Positions 16,631 to 23,649 of a stretch of 34,963 bases of DNA are shown here, one piece after another; within the stretch, counting starts at the first letter, position 1, and each line of letters starts with the position of its first letter. Position numbers and translations under genes: made by a program. Source of the DNA: Pseudomonadota bacterium (GTDB lineage: Bacteria; Bdellovibrionota_C; UBA2361; OMII01); assembly GCA_026390555.1 (NCBI GenBank), contig JAPLFS010000014.1, forward strand, positions 1 through 34,963, in the 5' to 3' direction. A model generated the notes under the pieces. It was not told the DNA's origin, did not search any database, and was given only the letters and a program-made list of their open reading frames with translations.

Positions 16631-17902
16631 CTATTCCCCTGCCACCGCCTTCCAACGAAGCCTCATCAACACAGTCACGGCATTCTTCCCGCCGGGCTCC
16701 TGGGGCAACGACGTCAGCGAGGGGAGCGTGCCCGTCTCAGGCTTCCCCCAAAGGTCACAAATGTACCCAAACTGGTCGTCACTCTCCGAGTTCACCGGCG
16801 CAGCAGCATAGTATGAATTCGCCACGCACGTCGAAGCTACGGGGCCCATTGTAACGCCGAAGTACCCATTGGCTTGTGCCCAGGTTCCCGTGAAATCGGT
16901 AGGGGTTCTCGTCCACTGACTGCCCTTCTTGAACTGCTGGCAGATGCCAGTGCAAGCTCTCGAGGAGGCGACTTTCGCGACGCTGCCTAGATAAAGGAGC
17001 GTGGTCGGCGGGCCGGCAACCCCTATTTCTGTGTTGATTCCAGCTTCGAATATTGTCGCCCCTCGCCAGCGGATGATAGATCCCGCAACGGACTCTAGAG
17101 CAGTGCCAATGGCGGCATCCGCTTTTTCCTCTTTCGTCGGCAAGACATAGGGGGGACGATCTGTTGCTGCCGGTGGAGTCGTCGTCACGCACGACCGTGC
17201 CACCGAAGAATATCGATCAGGGAAGAGAGCGCTCGATGTGCCGTCCTGTTTGCTCTCTGCGTCCATAGACAGTGTGAGAGCGGTGCAGGGTTGCGCGTCT
17301 GTTTTGGAAAAAAGAAGGCAGTCGTTCGTTCCGGGGCTAAACGTGGAGCCGTAACAGCTGCCACCAGCCACAAGCGACTCCTTAGTGCACTTCGTGGAGC
17401 ATTCAAGCGCAGACGTAGCGGTGGTAGTGGAAGCGGGAGGACTGGGCCCGATGCGAGTGGCGGCGAGGTAGAAAGCCCCATAGCAGATTTCATGACTTAG
17501 ACTTGTCAATTTGCTATTCCCAATTGTGACACTCAAATTGCTTTGTGCGCCTTGCGCTTCAATATAATAGAAGCAAGTGTTGGGATTGTAGTTAAAGTCT
17601 ATTGCATAGCCGGAACTGGTCGAGCGAACGCGAAACGTCCGAGACACATTTGTGTTCGAGTACCGGCTTTTCTTGTCAAGCAGCCGGATTTTGTTCAGTC
17701 TTTTGCCATTCGTTCGCAAAAGTAATGTACACCTAACATCTCCTTGGATCGCGGCATTTGGATTCCGAAACATGACACCGTCTTCATTGACTGGTCTAAA
17801 AAACCCTCGGCATTCTCCCGCGGGAATCACCGTTATAGACTCAGCACTGGCGGCACCTGTGGCCCAGGCAAGAAAAACAAGCAAGCCGATTAGGTTCTTC
17901 AT
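16631..17902 (-). CDS. Secreted Cys-containing protein, possible PAN/Apple-like segment
   Basis: 423 residues. A clear signal peptide (LIGLLVFLAWATGAASA then ESI) is preceded by a good ribosome site (GGAG, 8 bases before ATG 17902). The middle part (about residues 165-205) has spaced cysteines in ALECSTKCTKESLVAGGSCY, GTNDCLLFSKTD and QPC, resembling a PAN/Apple module, but this is weak. A Thr/Pro linker follows (CVTTTPPAATDRPPY). The C-terminal part (residues ~265-420) contains further cysteines and YFGVTMGPV. No enzymatic motif was recognised. It sits between the two copies of repeat A, next to other compositionally odd genes, so it may be accessory. The protein is probably periplasmic or extracellular and disulfide-bonded. 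Confidence 0.65.
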   Translation of the reverse strand: MKNLIGLLVFLAWATGAASAESITVIPAGECRGFFRPVNEDGVMFRNPNAAIQGDVRCTLLLRTNGKRLNKIRLLDKKSRYSNTNVSRTFRVRSTSSGYAIDFNYNPNTCFYYIEAQGAQSNLSVTIGNSKLTSLSHEICYGAFYLAATRIGPSPPASTTTATSALECSTKCTKESLVAGGSCYGSTFSPGTNDCLLFSKTDAQPCTALTLSMDAESKQDGTSSALFPDRYSSVARSCVTTTPPAATDRPPYVLPTKEEKADAAIGTALESVAGSIIRWRGATIFEAGINTEIGVAGPPTTLLYLGSVAKVASSRACTGICQQFKKGSQWTRTPTDFTGTWAQANGYFGVTMGPVASTCVANSYYAAAPVNSESDDQFGYICDLWGKPETGTLPSLTSLPQEPGGKNAVTVLMRLRWKAVAGE

Positions 17903-17929
17903 GATCTTTTCTCCAGTTTCAGAATAGAA

Positions 17930-17956
17930 AGATTAAGGGATAGCAATATATGTCAA
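17930..17956 (-). promoter_or_regulatory. Candidate promoter of the secreted-protein gene
   Basis: On the minus strand a perfect TTGACA (17956-17951) is followed after a short 15-base gap by TAATCT (17935-17930). It lies about 30 bases upstream of ATG 17902. Confidence 0.35.
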
Positions 17957-18062
17957 GGTCCCCTTTCTTTGAACACATAGTCTTAAATCAGTAGCATCGG
18001 CTGTTCCTCAGCCCCGCAGGGAATAGTGACTATTAACCCTTAACATTGGATTCGCAACCCAG

Positions 18063-18467
18063 CTAGCCGCAATACACAACAACCTCGCGTAGCTGCCCTA
18101 CCCTACGGTGCTCCCAAAGGTAGATTCCCTGCCATCTGCCGAGCACGAGCTTCCCATGCATAATAGGTATCGAGAGCGACACATCGGTCAGGATAGCTTT
18201 GATATGCGAGGGCATATCATCCGCCCCCTCTGCGGTATGTGTATAGAGTGCATCGTTCTCAGGTACTAGGCGATTAAGCCACCGTTCAAGATCTGCGCGC
18301 GCCGAGGGATCGGCGTTCTCCTGTATGGTAAGGCTTGCTGAGGTATGCCGCACAAAGACCGTACACAAACCTTCATTGCGATCCGATTCTGCTACTAGCT
18401 GTGAAACCTGATCCGTTATCTCGTAGAGCCCTTGGCCGCGGGTGCGAATGGAGAGAACCTTTGTCAT
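18063..18467 (-). CDS. YjbQ/UPF0047 family protein
   Basis: 134 residues from ATG 18467; ATG 18476 and TTG 18482 are in-frame alternatives. The family signature is strong: VFVRHTSASLTIQENADP, HTAEGADDMPSHIKA and GRWQGIYLWEHR, with the conserved His residues of the metal site. Length matches the usual ~135-140. These are small trimeric cytoplasmic proteins; some members complement thiamine-phosphate synthase loss, and the true substrate is unclear. It stands alone, 160 bp upstream (in transcription sense) of the secreted-protein gene, with repeats B and A directly before it. Nothing here suggests a thiamine operon. Confidence 0.92.
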   Translation of the reverse strand: MTKVLSIRTRGQGLYEITDQVSQLVAESDRNEGLCTVFVRHTSASLTIQENADPSARADLERWLNRLVPENDALYTHTAEGADDMPSHIKAILTDVSLSIPIMHGKLVLGRWQGIYLWEHRRVGQLREVVVYCG

Positions 18468-18487
18468 AGACCCCATCTTCAACTCGT

Positions 18488-18556
18488 GTAACTAGTCAGC
18501 ATATTCCAGAAATATTCGCATACGGTAATGACACTTAATAGCCCCTAAGGAGCCGA
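18488..18556 (+). repeat. Repeat B, copy 1
   Basis: A 69 bp segment that matches 25473-25541 at 63 of 69 positions, in the same orientation. It ends with a near-palindrome (GCCCCTAAGGAGC). Both copies are intergenic. Confidence 0.85.
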
Positions 18557-18572
18557 TTTGCGGAGCAAATCG
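18554..18572. repeat. Perfect 8 bp hairpin
   Basis: CGATTTGC, then the loop GGA, then GCAAATCG. It directly abuts repeat B and no T-run follows, so it is not a standard terminator. Confidence 0.6.
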
Positions 18573-18580
18573 CTGGTGAC

Positions 18581-18703
18581 GGATAGAAAGATCAATTTTC
18601 TTTCAGCAAGTAACAGATCTGCAGTAGCGACATTGTAATAGAGGCCCTAAGGGCCCTCAGGTCGCCGAAAGTTGTAGAAAAGTTGTTTCTAGTCGCCCAG
18701 ATT
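18581..18703 (+). repeat. Repeat A, copy 2 (direct)
   Basis: Second copy of the 16490-16603 element, with the identical 31-base core at 18664-18694. It is 9 bases longer because it contains the palindrome GGCCCTAAGGGCC (near 18648-18660), which copy 1 lacks. Confidence 0.85.
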
Positions 18704-18766
18704 TCCGTTTTTAGCCTACCAGAAGAACACTAGGGGACAAGCTAAGTAGTGGAGCAGAGTAACCCC

Positions 18767-18796
18767 GTACCATCGGCCATAGTACCATCGGCCATA
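18767..18796 (+). repeat. Perfect 2 x 15 bp tandem repeat
   Basis: GTACCATCGGCCATA occurs twice with no spacer (18767-18781 and 18782-18796) in non-coding DNA about 75 bases before ATG 18870. Confidence 0.8.
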
Positions 18797-18856
18797 GACC
18801 CTTGGCCTAGTAAGAGAGAACGGCCACTCTAAAATTCCGACTCTTCAGTTAAGGGT

Positions 18857-18862
18857 TATACT
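18857..18862 (+). promoter_or_regulatory. Candidate -10 box immediately before the 18870 gene
   Basis: TATACT ends 7 bases before ATG 18870, so transcription would begin at or within a base or two of the start codon. There is no Shine-Dalgarno sequence and no good -35. Confidence 0.3.
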
Positions 18863-18869
18863 ATCACCA

Positions 18870-19304
18870 ATGGAGCTACCGAATCTCGGCGAGCCAGAAC
18901 CCATTCTTACACAGCAGATCCAAGCCTCATTTATAGATACGCTCCTGAAAGATAAGCCTCAAGTAGTGAGGCAACGCACGCCAATCATGCAGGAGTCTGC
19001 AATTGAGCTAGAGAGGATTCAACATCCAGGATTTTCAGAGCTTAAGATTACGCATATCCCATGTGGTGAAGAGGCTCGCAGCAACCTATTCAATCTGCTG
19101 CAAGCTCTCCCCCATGATCAGAGCTTTCTGATTAATCTCTCAGTGATTGTGCCAGATAGTACTCTGATCGAAAATTACATACTGATATGGTGCAAAAAAC
19201 GTATGCTATCGGGTGCGGCTACGCCTATGCTCAAGGTAGCTCCAGGGACCTTTCAGAGGCTACGACCTGAGTTTGGTCAAAAATTCGGATTTGAGCTGGT
19301 ATGA
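18870..19304 (+). CDS. Hypothetical protein, 144 aa
   Basis: A small soluble protein of 144 residues with no signal peptide or transmembrane helix and no motif I recognise. A hydrophobic strand-like core (QSFLINLSVIVPDSTLIENY) and a basic, aromatic C-terminal half (LIWCKKRMLSG) suggest a compact folded domain. Codon use looks like the host's. The frame is the longest in the region and has no competing frame. No ribosome-binding site precedes the ATG, and a possible -10 lies 7 bases upstream, so the mRNA may be leaderless. It stands alone between the repeat-rich region and a 400 bp gap. Function unknown. Confidence 0.6.
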   Translation: MELPNLGEPEPILTQQIQASFIDTLLKDKPQVVRQRTPIMQESAIELERIQHPGFSELKITHIPCGEEARSNLFNLLQALPHDQSFLINLSVIVPDSTLIENYILIWCKKRMLSGAATPMLKVAPGTFQRLRPEFGQKFGFELV

Positions 19305-19707
19305 TAACTACCTCTAAAGGCCATGAGCAAAGAGCTTTTATTCTCCACGCAGTATAAGGATAGCGTGATTACTCGGTGAATCCTGCTCATTATAATACCT
19401 CTATTGCCGATGGTACCCCCGCTTAATAAGGCTCTCGCTGCCAAGATTAGCTTAATGTGATTCCTCTCTATATTTCTAGAAAAGCTTCCGTTTGGTGAGA
19501 GTAGAGGGTCGTCATATAAATATCGCAACAATTACGTAACTATTTATCCAACTTTACTAAGCTAATACAGGTAGTTATGCAGTCTTAGTGTAAAAAGACT
19601 GGCCTAAAAGGCACTTAGCTACCGCTATTAACCATAACCCCTAGAGGCCCTCTAAAAGATACCAAGTCTGGATAGCCCTTATAAGTATATTTAATAGCTG
19701 GAAACAT
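19305..19707. other. 403 bp intergenic region without a supported gene
   Basis: The stretch is AT-rich. The only open frame on the minus strand lacks family features and a ribosome site. A 13-base palindrome, TAGAGGCCCTCTA, lies at 19642-19654 upstream of the TerB-like gene and could be an operator. A possible -10 (TATAAG/TATATT) occurs near 19680. Confidence 0.5.
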
Positions 19708-20163
19708 ATGTCTAACAACCATTCAGAACTAAACGCCAACAACCTCATGAATCAGATGCAGGGGCTGCGCAAGCAAGGTACGGTAAAAAGCAAGCAGGAT
19801 CTTACCCTTGCGACCGCCATCGTGCTGCTTGAGATCGCCTCATCCGATAGTAGTGTGGATAAATTTGAGCATTCCGTTATTCATCACGGCCTTAAAGCGC
19901 TCTTTAAGATCTCAGATGAGACGGCAGCCAACGTGATAGTTATGGCCAAAGCGCAGCTAACAAATATGCGTAGCAGCTCTACAGAGGCCAGCATGTTACG
20001 TGATGTGCTAGATCCAGTATCCAAGCGCACTATGGCCAGCATAATTGACAATCTTATCAAGTGTAACGGGGTAGTTGATGGGATGGAGATATATCTGCGC
20101 AGGCGTTTTCGCGATCTACTAGGTATTCCTGATGAACCGCTCGCACCCCCCTCAAACGATTAG
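19708..20163 (+). CDS. TerB-like (tellurite-resistance/co-chaperone-like) helical protein
   Basis: 151 residues, predicted all-helical. The core LATAIVLLEIASSDSSVDKFE followed by HHGLKALFKISDETAANVIVMA, then ASIIDNLIKCNGVVDGMEIYLRRRFRDLLGI, follows the TerB/DjlA pattern: two EF-like helical repeats, each an acidic ...D..V...E motif followed by a hydrophobic helix. TerB-family domains occur in tellurite-resistance and stress proteins and in many uncharacterised proteins; no tellurite operon is present here. The C-terminus is Pro-rich and short. It is a single gene about 270 bp upstream of flagellin in the same direction. Assigned by pattern only. Confidence 0.65.
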   Translation: MSNNHSELNANNLMNQMQGLRKQGTVKSKQDLTLATAIVLLEIASSDSSVDKFEHSVIHHGLKALFKISDETAANVIVMAKAQLTNMRSSSTEASMLRDVLDPVSKRTMASIIDNLIKCNGVVDGMEIYLRRRFRDLLGIPDEPLAPPSND

Positions 20164-20244
20164 CCACCAATTTTCTTTTTCGCACCAAACTATACAGTTC
20201 TTTCTAATAGTGCCGAAAACTAACTCTAGGAGGAAATGTGCAAT

Positions 20245-20317
20245 CGACGTACACAGGCACGTCGTATTGATCCTCGCTTCTGCTCTCGTAGTGCTTGATA
20301 ACTGGATCAGCAGAAGC
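20245..20317 (+). promoter_or_regulatory. Structured leader upstream of flagellin
   Basis: Two stem-loops lie 115-190 bases before the flagellin ATG: CGACGT/ACGTCG (20245-20250 with 20259-20264, 8-base loop), and GCTTCTGCT/AGCAGAAGC (20276-20284 with 20309-20317). A strong AGGAGG is just upstream (20228-20233) with no matching long gene. This may be a regulatory RNA leader or chance structure. Confidence 0.3.
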
Positions 20318-20432
20318 AGTTACCGTTGGGTGCGGAGGTTTTTAGGACGGCGATATTCCCTTATTATTATGCATTGTAAGGATCAAGCTGCCCTGGAAGC
20401 CTCCCACCCATTTTTTTCTTGCGTACAGGATT

Positions 20433-21251
20433 ATGCTCAATCCAGCTTCACAAGTATCAGGTATACGGAGCTCTCAAAACATAAACAAGGTCCTGCAGGA
20501 TCTCTCAAACTCATTTAACAAACTCGCCTCTGGAAAGAATATCAACAAAGCTTCCGATGATGCCGCAGCACTTGCCATCGCAGTAAACCTTGAAGCCTCC
20601 CTCAGAACTCTGCAACAGGCTTCTCGTAATGTGCGCAACGTTGGCTCTGCGCTCTCCATAGCTGATGGGGCAGTAAGCGAGATACAGAATATTTCAGGGC
20701 GGCTACAGGAGCTCGCTGTCCAATCTGCTAACGGCACCTATTCGGACGAGCAGCGCGCTGCACTACAGGCTGAGTACTCCTCTCTTTCAAGCGAGATTGG
20801 CCGCATCACTGCGACAACTGAATTTAACGGCGTTAAGCTTCTTGACGCTTCGCAGCTTAGCGCTCAGGTCGGTATCAATAGCAGCGCCAACTCTCAGATT
20901 GAAATAAGCGGCATCGATGTTGAAGCACAACTCGCGCAGGTATCCTCGCAAAATATCAGCACACAGGGTGGGGCACGGGCGGCCCATAGCGCCGTGCAGC
21001 AGTTCTCACAGTCCCTCAATACAGCTCGTAGCTCGGTTGGCTCAAAGCAGACCAGGCTTGATACTATCGATCAGAACATCAGCTCTCAACGAATAGGAGA
21101 ATCGGAGGCCTTAAGTCGGATCGTAGACCTCGACTACGCTCAGCAGGGCTCATTTAATATAAACAAACAGATACAGGCCAATAGCTTGGTGGCCCTTGCA
21201 GCTTACGGCAAAAAATTAAACGCTGACCTAATCCGCAGATTGATAAGTTAG
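20433..21251 (+). CDS. Minimal flagellin
   Basis: 272 residues, about the minimum for flagellin: only the conserved D0/D1 coiled-coil parts are present, with almost no variable central domain. The N-terminal half is typical (FNKLASGKNINKASDDAAAL, ISGRLQELAVQSANGTYSDE, ITATTEFNGVKLLD). The C-terminal D1/D0 helix is recognisable (ALSRIVDLDYAQQGSFNINK), but its end (ALAAYGKKLNADLIRRLIS) departs from the usual QANQ...LSLLR. Flagellin is exported by the flagellar type III apparatus and forms the filament. No flagellar structural, chaperone or regulator genes are nearby. The only AGGA before the ATG is just 2 bases away. A sigma28 promoter was not found. Confidence 0.9.
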   Translation: MLNPASQVSGIRSSQNINKVLQDLSNSFNKLASGKNINKASDDAAALAIAVNLEASLRTLQQASRNVRNVGSALSIADGAVSEIQNISGRLQELAVQSANGTYSDEQRAALQAEYSSLSSEIGRITATTEFNGVKLLDASQLSAQVGINSSANSQIEISGIDVEAQLAQVSSQNISTQGGARAAHSAVQQFSQSLNTARSSVGSKQTRLDTIDQNISSQRIGESEALSRIVDLDYAQQGSFNINKQIQANSLVALAAYGKKLNADLIRRLIS

Positions 21252-21294
21252 CTCCATACGCAACTTCCGCTCCATTCCAACGATACTGCTAAGT

Positions 21295-21717
21295 ATGGAT
21301 CTGAATCGCGGCTTTTCATTGCTAGAGGCGCTCGTTACCCTCGGGATCCTCTCCCTGCTAACCTCTTTTGCGGTCGTACGTTTGTCAGTAACTATCCAAA
21401 GACAACACCTCTTAGCTGAATCGGCCCGTTTGAAATTGTTTCTTGAGCAAGCACGCAGCCTCTCCATAGCTAACGAAGCTTCCATAGTGGTATCTATTAC
21501 ACCCTCACGCATCACCACAGATGCGCAGGGAGTAGCTGCTCCCATATCCCATCTCTTACGCCGAGGCGTAACGATAAAGCCTATAGAAACAGGTGGCAGC
21601 GCCCTGCGCTTTTATTCAACTAATACCGCTACTCCAACAACGCTTACCCTTTTGCTCGATAAATTAAGCTGTAGTTTAGTTATCTCGCTACGAGCCCGTA
21701 TCCGGATTGTATGCTAA
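21295..21717 (+). CDS. FimT/GspH-like minor (pseudo)pilin
   Basis: 140 residues. The class III signal sequence is MDLNRG followed by FSLLEALVTLGILSLLTSF; the prepilin peptidase would cut after Gly6, leaving N-methylated Phe, and Glu is at +5. The C-terminus (CSLVISLRARIRIVC) fits the GspH/FimT fold. This is the first gene of a four-gene set whose order matches fimT/fimU-pilV-pilW-pilX of type IV pilus systems, which primes pilus assembly in the periplasm. It starts 43 bp after the flagellin stop, with no clear ribosome site. It overlaps the next gene by 7 bases (ATGCTAA). Confidence 0.85.
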   Translation: MDLNRGFSLLEALVTLGILSLLTSFAVVRLSVTIQRQHLLAESARLKLFLEQARSLSIANEASIVVSITPSRITTDAQGVAAPISHLLRRGVTIKPIETGGSALRFYSTNTATPTTLTLLLDKLSCSLVISLRARIRIVC

Positions 21718-21956
21718 TCCCGATATCGCATACTAACTCCCTCCAAAACGGACTGGTGCTCCTTGAGTCAGTGATCACATTAGCTCTGCTTAGTATTATA
21801 GCGCTCGGCTTTCTGCTCACTATCGCCAATGTAACGCGCACAACAACCACGATTATTCGCACTCAAACACCAAACTGCAAAAGCCCGCGCTGTTCCGCCT
21901 TAAGCTCACCCATTACCTGTAGCTGCGGCGAACTACGTTGGGCCGTTATTCCGTAG
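21711..21956 (+). CDS. PilV-like minor pilin, short
   Basis: 81 residues. The prepilin motif is QNG followed by LVLLESVITLALLSIIALGF, with Glu at +5 and a long hydrophobic helix. PilV proteins are usually ~150-180 residues, so the head domain here (about 40 residues, CKSPRCSALSSPITCSCGEL) is unusually small, with four cysteines. It may be a reduced PilV or a frameshifted remnant, but codon structure stays intact up to the next gene. It is coupled to the upstream gene by a 7-base overlap and lies 8 bp before the ATG of the next. Confidence 0.72.
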   Translation: MLIPISHTNSLQNGLVLLESVITLALLSIIALGFLLTIANVTRTTTTIIRTQTPNCKSPRCSALSSPITCSCGELRWAVIP

Positions 21957-21964
21957 GTGCTGTT

Positions 21965-22798
21965 ATGTATGAGCGTGGTTTCTCACTCATAGAATGCCTC
22001 TCTGTATTATGTGTGGTTGCTCTGATAGGAGCTGGGATCTCATCCTTTACCGGCTCCTCTATTCAACTCTTTAGAGATTTATCAGAGGAGCTCGAGGGCA
22101 AAATAGCAGCGCGCATGGTTCACGGTTCTCTTCAGATGGGGGTACGCGCACATGAACGGGGTCGCTTTGAATTTGGTGTAACGATAGTACGGGGCGATCA
22201 CTTAGCGAGCCAACACCCACTAAGCTCCCTAAATAGCAGCTCTGCCCCTCAGCCCGATTCCGACGTTGCCTCATTTATCGAACTCTCGCCGCCGTATAGA
22301 GCCGCAGTTCGCAAATCTAGCTTTCAGGATGCCGAGATCTCCCTTGAAGCATGTGGCATTAATGCGCTCTCTATTCCATCCACCTTTAAAAGCTACGTGG
22401 CGATTGGAGTGTCCGGTGCGTTGCAAATAGTTGGAACAATACGAGCAATAAGCCCTAGCTGTATCGAGTTAACCGGTCAGGCGATTAGGGGGTTAGTCAG
22501 TAACACCACCCTCCCTGCTCCAGCCGCACTACTAGAGTTCGCTCCGGTAGCGCGCGAGTACTCTATCTTTATCGATAGAAGTGGCCAGTTACGGCTCGCC
22601 TCTCATGTAGGTTCCCGTATCCTAGAAAATCAACCCCTGGCTCGCAGGCTCCACTCCTTTACGGTAACGCCGCTTAGCGATCCCTCTGGAGCATTATCAT
22701 ACCACCTTGCAGTTAAAACTCGTGCTGCTCGCCCCTTTGAATCGCTCTTAATAGTTGGTCTTGCGCAACGGGGAGTCTGGAACGAGATCTTTCAGTAG
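21965..22798 (+). CDS. PilW-like minor pilin
   Basis: 277 residues from ATG 21965. An in-frame TTG at 21938 is possible, but AGGTG is properly spaced (5 bases) for the ATG, and the protein then starts MYERG-FSLIECLSVLCVVAL, a normal prepilin leader with Glu at +5. The rest is a long periplasmic head consistent with PilW (third in the fimT-pilV-pilW-pilX order), although detailed similarity was not checked. It is 20 bp before the PilX-like gene. Probably processed by PilD and assembled at the pilus tip or priming complex. Confidence 0.8.
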   Translation: MYERGFSLIECLSVLCVVALIGAGISSFTGSSIQLFRDLSEELEGKIAARMVHGSLQMGVRAHERGRFEFGVTIVRGDHLASQHPLSSLNSSSAPQPDSDVASFIELSPPYRAAVRKSSFQDAEISLEACGINALSIPSTFKSYVAIGVSGALQIVGTIRAISPSCIELTGQAIRGLVSNTTLPAPAALLEFAPVAREYSIFIDRSGQLRLASHVGSRILENQPLARRLHSFTVTPLSDPSGALSYHLAVKTRAARPFESLLIVGLAQRGVWNEIFQ

Positions 22799-22818
22799 TA
22801 GAGTAGTGAGAAGAGACG

Positions 22819-23649
22819 ATGAATAGACCAAAAGCTACGGGTGTACATCAAGGGGGATTTATCCTACCGATCGCCCTGCTTGCCATGTTGCTTGTTGCGT
22901 TTGCCGCAAGAAGCCTACTCTCTCAGAGCTCGCACCTTGCAAGCCTGCTAGCTATTCAACGCGAGGGTGAGCGGCTGCACGATACTGCGCGTAGCGCTAT
23001 TACAACAACCCAGATAGCGCAGCGTGAATGCGTTACCGTTAACGCCTCACATCATAATATTAGCAATAGCTGGCTCGCCTGTATGGAGGGGGCGGGCTCT
23101 CTAACAAGCTTTCCAAAAACTCCCCTACCAGCCGGACGGTTTGATTATAATCAGATCTTTTCCGCCGTCTCCCCCTGTCCTACCACGCCACTGGCTGTAA
23201 CTAAGAGTAGCTTTGATTCGCCGACTGCCTCACACGACTGCACTTCACCCGCTCTGCTACAGGGGGATCTGATCGTGCGAGAGAACCTGAAGGCTCAAAA
23301 TATTAGCCTCGCGTCATCAAACCAGGAACGGGCGATGCTTCTGGCAACACCTGGCTCGCTCCTGATAGAGAGCGCATTAGAGCTTAATGGAGATCTACTT
23401 ATAGTAGCTGGGGGCACCGTAACGATCGGTGAGATAGTTAATCTATCCCCTAAGCTTATTCACGTTACCGTTGTCTCAGCTCTCGGTACTATTGATGTGC
23501 TGGCTACTCAGGGTGAGATCTCACTCCTGATCATCGGCAGTAAAACGCTTAAAGCGCCTACTACCCTTATCGTCCCGCCCTTTCCACTTCCCGCGCTGCG
23601 CCTTGCGGCTGTGCTCGGCCTCCTGCCGCTTAATCGGAGCGGGTCGTAG
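22819..23649 (+). CDS. PilX-like minor pilin with beta-helical C-terminus
   Basis: 276 residues. The N-terminus (HQGG then FILPIALLAMLLVAFAARSL) is a prepilin-type helix that lacks Glu at +5, as in PilX/GspK-type tip pilins. The C-terminal ~110 residues show short repeating strands (GDLIVRENLKAQNISLASSN, LNGDLLIVAGGTVTIGEIV) resembling a bactofilin/polymer-type beta-helix, which is unusual in minor pilins. It is last in the minor-pilin operon; no pilY1 follows. Its 3' end overlaps the convergent methyltransferase gene by 129 bases. No terminator is seen. Confidence 0.72.
   Translation: MNRPKATGVHQGGFILPIALLAMLLVAFAARSLLSQSSHLASLLAIQREGERLHDTARSAITTTQIAQRECVTVNASHHNISNSWLACMEGAGSLTSFPKTPLPAGRFDYNQIFSAVSPCPTTPLAVTKSSFDSPTASHDCTSPALLQGDLIVRENLKAQNISLASSNQERAMLLATPGSLLIESALELNGDLLIVAGGTVTIGEIVNLSPKLIHVTVVSALGTIDVLATQGEISLLIIGSKTLKAPTTLIVPPFPLPALRLAAVLGLLPLNRSGS

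Larger units (their letters stand above)
18483..18869. other. Repeat-rich intergenic region
   Basis: This 387 bp stretch has no convincing gene. It holds repeat B copy 1, a strong 8 bp-stem hairpin, repeat A copy 2, and a perfect 15 bp tandem duplication. It resembles a landing site for short non-autonomous repeats rather than ordinary promoter DNA. Confidence 0.7.

Noticed and set aside
16490-18703. Insertion sequence with transposase between the two copies of repeat A
   Set aside because: Neither gene between the repeats has transposase or integrase motifs, and the repeats are direct, not inverted.
19277-19531. 84-codon minus-strand frame in the 19.3-19.7 kb gap
   Set aside because: No ribosome site, partial overlap with the plus-strand gene and no family features.
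20237-20299. Small leader ORF after AGGAGG upstream of flagellin (about 20 codons)
   Set aside because: The ribosome site is only 2 bases from the ATG and the peptide has no recognisable character; kept only as part of the leader note.
20424-20436. CsrA-like GTACAGGAT at the flagellin start
   Set aside because: It lacks the full ANGGA core and is not in a hairpin loop, so not supported.
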